From positions 21,216 to 85,215 of the forward strand of contig BEXV01000009.1 in NCBI GenBank assembly GCA_003118195.1: a stretch of DNA of 64,000 bases. The letters run 5' to 3'. Source of the stretch: Hemicentrotus pulcherrimus (taxonomy: Eukaryota; Echinodermata; Echinoidea; Camarodonta; Strongylocentrotidae). Position 1 is the first letter of the stretch. Each line of letters opens with the position of its first letter. The notes under the pieces are model-generated. The model made no database searches. It saw only the letters and a list, made by a program, of their open reading frames with translations, and had not been told where the DNA came from. The position numbers and the translations under genes are program-made. Positions 53,001-62,000 of the stretch are shown one piece after another.

Positions 53001-56000
53001 TGGGAAAGAAAAGGTGTGATATGAGTCAGAACAGGTTGATCATGTAGCATGTAAGTATTGGTGTGTACTGCAAGGTTCTGGAGTCATCAAAATCATAATA
53101 AATAACTTGGCCCAGTCTTGGTAAAGTAACAAGCATTGTACACAAACAGATGTATATGGGACTACACAAAATGATGTCAGGCCTACTTACCTTGATTTAA
53201 GTCTTTCTAATATGCTCATTACTCAGCCGACAGCCAGTATTCATTTTCTGCCAAAATTGTTTGGCAAATGACATTTATTTGTAATCTTGAACATTCAGTG
53301 TAAGTTTCGTTTGATTCTGTGAGAATTTTTTTTTTAAAACAGAATTTAAGTTTATCTTTAATATATTTACAGTTATGAAAATAAGGAATGCAAGGAGACG
53401 CATAAAAGAAAATCCAGCAAACTAAAGCTTCTATAATCCGTGTGTGTTTATTGATAAGATTTATGATATTCTATGGTCCGGAAATTTGACATAGAAGGGA
53501 GGTAGTTTGTGGATGCTAGTTGTAGGGGTTAATAGAAGCATTCGGTACCTAACGTGAGCCAAAGAGAAAATAAATGTTCTTGTCCATCATATTGCTTTAG
53601 GATTGATATTATCATGGAAATAAGAGTTCAAATTTCTCCTCTTATGGGTTCATATTTTCTTGTGTACTTTTCATTGCTTATAATTATACACAAAATAATG
53701 TCGCCATAACATAACACACAAAACGAAACATAATACCTGCCTAACTAAAAATTTATAAAAACACGATTAGCTACATAAATCATAGTAATACAAATTTACA
53801 TAATTGGATGAAATATGACATATATGATAATATGTCCAGGTTAGTTGACGTTTCTTTACGTCGTCGAAATCAAAACTCGACAGCGTGTCTATAAAATGAC
53901 AACTTGGATCAACATGTTTACTCTTTTTAGTACATAAGTATAGGCCTATACACTGCATTTGAGGTGACTCATGAAGTTCATGTTAACACAAAAGCGCGTA
54001 AGATGAAGTCGCACAATCCCACAAGGCAGATACGATTTGATGCATAGATGAAAGCGATTGTAATGGAACTACCTCGTAAAAGATATTTTTGTGAGCAGAC
54101 AGCAGAATTCTTTGATTTCGTGTTTTGATAAAATCCCGGAGGCTTTACAAAATCATTCCTACTTACTTACCTTGTTTGTGTAACCCCCCCCCCCCCCCTC
54201 AAAGACCTTCTGCTACATGTTAACAACAGTTTTGAACGCGCTGATTCGGGTGGCCCGGACTAATTTTAAAATCAAACAATTTTCTTTTCATTTTCTCTGT
54301 AATACTTTTGTTTATACCATTAAAATCGGCTTTTACCTAGAACAATCAAGATATTAAAAACAAAAATAGAATGATTTATTAAAAAATCATCCCAATAGTT
54401 CATGTTATATGATAAGGGCCATAATCATGATAACAGTAGTGTACATGCATACCTACAACATTACGCCTACAAAATACAGGTTACGACTCTACAATGGCTT
54501 ACAATCCTTACACTTCAACGTTCATTCCAATTTTATATTATTCCTTTTTTTTCAAGTTTTAATTAATCTTCTACAATGATTGATGCACTGTCAAGACCGT
54601 CTGACAACATCACGGTGCGTTGGATCATGTTTGATCACATCATTGTGTGCTTTTTGTTTATATCCCACCTATGAATACAGTATTTAAAAACGCATAAAAA
54701 ATTAATTATAAGTATCGCTACTGAAAGATGTTATACTATACTTAAAGGTAGTGCGTAATTAATTATTTCCTTTGCTAAGTTGAGAGTCTTAACACTGCTG
54801 TCTGCTTACCCGAAACGTCCGCGATGTTTCAATATTATGACTTTTCAAAAAGCAATAAGTTTCTTCCCTTTGTTATCGGTCTGAGATCATAAAAATAATC
54901 TTCAATTTCATTTTCGTTTCCTTTCATTACAATAGGAATCATTAACAGACAAAGCAAAACAAAATATTTTTGTTTCATTCCTTATCCACTTCAAATCTAA
55001 CATCAAGATACAATCATTTTCGTCCATTGTTCATCAAGTTACGTTCACCAGTAACAGTAACTTTATCCACATCTAAATTACTTCGTACAATTTCTCAACG
55101 CAGGATATGCCTATGCCTTCAGGTATATATAAAGTCGATGGTAATTACGTAGGAGACAACTTCGTCAGAAGCATTGTTTCTGATCGAATATTGTAATGTT
55201 ATGTGCTTATAAAACAACGGTTGATGTTATGAACAGGACAACAATGAAGGATGTAGAAAGAGAGATATTTAAAATCAGGTGCCCCGTCTCATGAAGAGCT
55301 GCTGTTGAGGCGAATGAATCGTTACTTGAAATTAATCACAACTCGTATCTATTAGGTACACAGTTGCGATTAATTAATAAATTTGCGATTGATTTGAACC
55401 AAACGCAAATCTTTTTTAATACAGGGCCCTGAAATCCACAAATCCCTGTGAATTCACGCAAAAACGACGAAAATACAACATAAAGATTGTACAACTACCG
55501 AGATATGTATAATATAAATATTTGTACGATTTTTTTTTAAGGGATTGTCCCAATTTTTGTTTTCTTTATGGAAATCTATATTGTACCAACTTGTCATTTA
55601 TGTTTAACCCCATCACCCCCAATGCTCATTACCAACGTTTTCACGGACAGCTTTCTTTTTAAACCTAACAAACGAAATCAGCATTTCACATTTGGTTTCT
55701 GCACCTCTTTGGATCGGTACAACCCCTAAAACAGAAATCGAACAAATATTCTATAATTTAGCACTTATACATCTCTTCCATGTTGTCATTTTGTAATTTT
55801 AGTCTGAATTCTCAATGAAAGTGGGATTCCTTTGCCACAATTTATTTTTAACTTTAACGTGTTGCACTTCAGAATTATCTTCCTACTTTAATGTTCGATT
55901 TTAACCACGATAATTCCTTTCTTGTCCCTTTCTTTTTTTGTAAGCACAACCTCATAAGATTAGGAGAACAGAAGACAAAACTCCAGAATTTCGCCGTGAG

Positions 56001-59000
56001 TGGGGAAGATCTCCATTACATCGGCAGCTCGGCCAATGTTTGCACACCACTTGTTGAGTTTTGATCAGAAATGGCGAGGCACTCCAAATCTAGGTCTGCA
56101 TATTGGTTTGAAGAGGGTGGACAGGCATACAGATGTATTATCAGCGTCGTCTTCTTTTCATCGCGATCCGAGACCGCGGCCGATTTACGATAACTTAAAC
56201 GTTTCGCGCTCAGGTGAAATATTATTGAATTAAATTTCCACCGGGGCTGGAACTGATTACAAGCTCTCCTGACGATGCACACATGGTTTAATAAAGAAGG
56301 TAAACATTCAATTTTGGAACTGTTTTTGAGGGATGCCGATCAATGGAGGGGGTGTGTGGAAACCAGTGGGGGTTCTCACAGTCTTAGTGGCATGAGTGTA
56401 TTCTGTATACAGACCAGACGAATAAGAATCGGAAGGGTTATCCATGTTAGGATGAGCATAGGGGTTGATTTGACATCCCCCTACAAAAGGGGAAAATTGC
56501 TGTTGAATGTTAATGATTACGATGTTGATCTTTTCAAACCTCAATACATCAGTGAGATTAATGTTATCATAATAATGCGAGGCATTAACGCCGACTATGT
56601 AACAAAAACAAAATGGAAAGCTGCCCGTTGAGACTAAAGCATTCTTTCAGAATCTCGGGTAAAGGTAAAGGTAACATATATTGCGATGCATGGCTTGGAC
56701 CCATGCTGGTATGTACTGATGATATAGGCATTCAATATAATTCTACCAAGTACCCATGAGCTAGAACTGGTCAAGAAACAATGATAGAAAAGCCACATTA
56801 TAATTTGAAATATCCATTAAGTTATTAGCGATTTGACCACAATACCACGGGGCTCGTATACTCATAATCTTACCCATTTCGGATAGCCTGATTTAATTAT
56901 TTTTTTCTTTCACACAAAGTCGTCATTTTATACTTCAAGTGCGTGCTTAATTGCAGCAATTGTCCTTGTTTTCATGAACCTTGATTCGAAGAAAGTCGAA
57001 TACAACAAAGAAGTTAGAAAATTAACCAGTCCACGTTAAGTCGGTATTAATTATTCAACATTATACATAAACGAGAAACCTTCTACACAACTCTGTGTTT
57101 CGGATCGTAGTCAAGAGATAATACAGTTCTCATCCCATTGCCCCAGGGCGTCGGGTATCGGATTTCCATATCAAATTTAGCTTATCTAAGAGACAAATCT
57201 CGCAATAGCTGCCTTCTTTATGAAACATCAGTTGAACGTCCATCAATAATTCTATACTTATGTAAATACCAAGTTTCGCGAAAGAGTGGACATTTCTCAT
57301 ATTTTGATTTAAACCCTATTTTCCAGTTTAAAGGAATAATTTACTTGTGGAGATGTGGAAAAAGCAAGTACCAAACTACTCGAATGACTCGACTGAGACG
57401 TGGGTTAACAGCTGCAATACTCACGAATCATGGCTACTTCCATTACAACCTATAGAGAGCGACTCATGACATCAGACCGGTTTATTGACCTGTTATTTCG
57501 TCCATCCCCTTTGCTACATTAGACACACGCGTGTCGTAATAACAGACGATATGGTAAGCGTGAAGCTTTATGTTTTAGGGTATGTGACGCCATTATAAGT
57601 GACACTTATCCGACGACCGGAGCCATTTTGAAAATGTTCAGGAAGCGTCGAATTTCTTTTAATAGTCAAACAGCAATAACGACAGGGCAGGTTGAATTGT
57701 TAACACGAGCTGAAATAAAGTGTTTCTTTTTTTTAAAGCTGAACTTTCTCTCCTCAATTTGCTAATCAGAAAAGGAGCTTGTGCCAAAAAGTAGAGTGCT
57801 TACCCCACAAATGTAATTTTTCACGATGGAGATGATGTATAAAAGTGGGACCTGAAAGTACATTTATCTTATATTTGTTTGTGTCTGTCAGTGTTATATC
57901 TGAAGCATTCCGGGTCTTTTTCTGTGCACAGAATGTTCCTCTTCGGTAGTTGTATATCGAACAAAACTTTTACGTGTGAACAAACTCACCTCTGCCGACG
58001 GATCTTTGATGATCATTACTGAGCAGCGTTCACATTTGAGTAATGACTGGGCCCGTAGCATCGTTTTCTGAACAACGTTGTCCAGACTCGTTTGCTCTTC
58101 AAACAGGTCATGAGCAACTTCTAAGAGTTTCTAGAAGAGAGTAACATGGGAAGGAAAAGAGAGTGAAATATATACATCGATGGAAGTGTACAATATGACC
58201 CTACGACAAAGAAGAGTGCATATTTATCAATAGAGACCAATAACCAGTCACACCCCTAAACCGTTGTCATCACTGAAACACAAATTGGCAACACTCATAC
58301 ATCTCGCGAGCTCCTCTCTAACTTGATCTGCACAGAAATGTTATAAATTTCATTTTCTTAGTTACTGACGACGGAAAAATATTTTAACATACAGAGGTTG
58401 TATACAAACATATTTTCAATAATCGTATTAAGGGTGCATGCATGATTGAAAATTATCTGTAGGAAAAAAAGACATCTGTGTTTTTTTTTTTAAAGTACAG
58501 ATCTAGAGGGTGGGAACCTCCCAAGATATTGCACAAAATTAATTTATTAGTTTAATTGATCACAACTTCACAAATTCATAATTTTATATATTTTGAATCG
58601 AATTGTTATGTGGTCAAACTTTCATTGACCCATTCTTCGCATTTTTCTGCCTCTATCAAAACCAAATGAATTTCAAGGTGGACTCCCCCTTTAATATTTG
58701 TCATCCCTTATATTATGTATATGAACTATCATTTTGAATATCTGATTGTCGAAGACAAGTTCTCTAATATAGACTTGACACAGGAGCTACATTTGCATTT
58801 TAATGGACTTTTTGCCTGTGGGGCGTGGATTTGGATTTGATTTAGATCAGAAGAAGGAAATCTCAGGTGAGAAAGAAGATTATGAACCTATCATTTTGCC
58901 AATAATAGTAAACAAAAGATTAGTTTTGTATGCACGTTAGCAAATGTGGACACAAACAAATGCTGAACGTGACAAGATAAACAAAGGAACTATTTATGCT

Positions 59001-62000
59001 AAGGAAAAATTCTATTAATCTCATTATTGAAGTACTGTTAACTCATATGAATATTTGATCTAAGAGTACAATATAAATAGACCGGCGAATTATGAATTAG
59101 ATTGAATTGGTAATGCTAAAACGGAACAGAATATTAATCGTCTCGGTACAGACCATGCATAGATATTGTGAATAACAGCCCACGTCTACCTACAAATTGC
59201 CAGAAATCAAACGACATGCCAATTAAATGTGCATATAGGTCTATGTTCCTCTCGGTAGCGGAGTAGATTGTGTGTTTCCTCGAATGCATCCCAGAGGGTT
59301 TCCACAGTTCTCACCTCCTAGAAGATGGAGAAAAATCCCTGCGAGTGTGAAATGTTGTAAACCTGAACCGAGAGTAGGAAATGCTACCGTACTCGAATTT
59401 CATCACCCATCCCTTGAGCAAAGCAGCTGAAGGGGTGCCAAAGAGGGGCAACAGCCTTGAGTTAATAATCACAGCATTAGACTAAAGAGCTAATACTTCA
59501 GGCTTTTATTCACGCATTTTTCATTTCATTTTACCTGCCTTATCGGTTTCATTGTCTCTTGTTTAATGTACATGTATCTGCTAGAGTGTACTCTTAAGGC
59601 AGCTTAACCTTCTAGAATTTGTTTCGAAATATATATATATATATATTTAAAAATCTTTGATATTCGTGGCCTCCACTCTCGTCCCCTACTTACCACCGGG
59701 GCTTGGTGTGTGAATATAATATGTGGTCCTTTCCCTGATCCTGTCTGTAGATTTGATGGTGTGTGGTTTAATAATAATTGTTTCAGACAGCATTAACTAA
59801 TTCAATACTACGCCGTGGGCTTTACAACTCCATCCACGTTCACACATTATTTTTTATTGCTCTTTTTTATTTTCAAACTCGTCACAATCAAAATCCCAAG
59901 GTACATTACCCTTACTAGGGACACATTCCCCGCTGTTGTTATATAACCTGCTCATCATAATTCATCGTCATTATATTTTGGTGATCCTTTTAATGCCCAT
60001 ACCTTGATGGCGCCTCTGTGTATTTGCACAAGGACGATAACTTTGTCCCTTGACGGTTTCCTATTGTATGCTGACATATTTTCGTCATCATGTTTGTCCT
60101 CCATTTCTGCTCTTCTAAATAAAGAAATATCGCTTGGGATACCCCCACCCCAGGTTCTTCCCCAGTAAGTAATCGTCTGAACCTCATAAATCGGTAAGGG
60201 ATTATCAAAGATCTGTCCCCGCTTAGTTGTCTTACGAGACAAGGTATTATGTTTTGTTAATCGTCTTATATTTTGTCATCCTACACCATAATGTCTGGTT
60301 TCACATCACCTAACCAGTCCGTCTACATGTTGTTTCCGATCAGCATCTCCGAGACTTGTTTTTCTATTCTGCTAGCATTTTTGTCTTTTCTCCTCCCTTA
60401 TCTATTTCGTTAAAGTCTCTATCGCTTAAATCTCGGTTGAATACTTGGCGGCATGACGTATAATGAGCATAATTTGTACAGACAAAAACACACAATATTT
60501 TTCTCCTTAACCATAATTATCGTCTGTATCAATACATTGGGAAGGTTAATTTTAATGAGAGCACTTAATAACCATGACATTCTCATCGAGCACAAAATTA
60601 GTTTCGTGTTGAGTTGTACACGTCATTCAAGTGTTTATCAATCAAATATCTTAATTCTACAAATACACTGATATGTTGTATTGAATGTTATTGAATTATA
60701 ATTTGTTTTAATTCATAAAAATTAATGACAATAAAAAAAGACCAAAATTCTTGGTACATAAGATAAAAAAACAGGTTGTTATTTTGAAACTAAGAATAAT
60801 TTGAAAACCAGTATTACTGAATGGTATGAATGGTTTTTAATAGGATAACTTCACATCTCACATAGATAAAATGCTTATTTCAATTTGCTCTTTGGATGTC
60901 CCTTCTTTGATTTACGTAGGAAAGAATGATGTTTGCATTTCAAATCAAAATATCTCCCAATGAATGAATTATCGGGAAAAGTTTGGTGTAGAATAAATCT
61001 TTGGAGATGTTAGGCACTAAACAGTGTGTTGAATTGTAACGCTGAACTGAGAACAAGCTCCCAACAAGCTATCGATTTGTAAGACACATGGCAAGATGTC
61101 AATTCATTTTTATTCCTTTATGGCCCCACTATGTATCTGATAGTTGAAACGAAATTTTTATCGAATTACTAAAGAAAGCTGACACAAAGATAAGTTCACT
61201 TGTAGCTAGGTTAACAGCATTTACTGATGGATCGAGAATTGTCATGGTTGGTTCTCTTCCCTGTTGGCGTAATATGGAAGAAATGAGGGTTTCAAATCAA
61301 AGTGTCTCTTTTAAAGTGTGTAAAATCATACCTGATCATCGTAAATATTTCGAGATATGCGGAAACATCTCAAATACATTACGGGGGATAAACGATAGCC
61401 TTTTTATTCTTCGCTCGGATTGACTATTAGCATAAACATTTTCGATTGACCCTAATCAATCGTGGCTTCTGGTAATGGAAAGGGGTCAGCTAAAACACAA
61501 TATTGCCTGCGGAAGGTTGGCTGATTTTTGTCACGTGACTTGTTCTACCTATGCGTTCACACTTTAACACTTTTACACACCACGAAGGGCATTTAAAGGC
61601 GATATACTTAGGTTCAATATATCCCTGGATGCACACATAATTCACTAAGACTTACATTTTAGGAATTAAAAGACGTTCCGTATATTGTTTAACTAAGGTA
61701 ACGACTTTTTTAAATAGAGAATGTGCAAAAAATAAAAGTGTATACATAAATACTTCGTCTTTAAAGACATCGCGAAATATCCGTTGCTCTGTCTTCGGGT
61801 AAAGATTTCATTTTTCATGCACTTGAAATAGTCGCAACTATTTAAGGAAGAAAACACATTTCAAGCTTAACCGATTTTGCTAGAACAGGTGTTTTGTTCT
61901 GTTTTTAAATTTTGGTTGGCGGTATACAACTAGAAAAAGATAAATATCATTACATTTTACAAAAATAACTTTTCTGTATATCTTACCCTATTTCTGTCGT

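Larger units (their letters stand above)
41678..57989 (-). other. 16.3-kb PDE11 intron
   Basis: The largest intron in the window. No additional coding exon is needed, since flanking exons join in phase 0. It holds the third family D copy (45860-46530), an inverted pair of MITEs (48360-48730 and 52969-53357), purine tracts at 49240-49560, 50120-50625 and 51590-51670, and a palindromic element at 55280-55429. Other sequence is AT-rich with nothing recognised. Confidence 0.85.

Noticed and set aside
56275..56631. 118-residue + strand frame in the largest PDE11 intron
   Set aside because: No recognisable domain, no promoter or splice context, and overlapping frames on the other strand. Treated as chance.
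58675..58696. Possible ninth TTAA MITE end (gtggactcccccTTTAA)
   Set aside because: No inverted partner with a matching TTAA was found within 1 kb.
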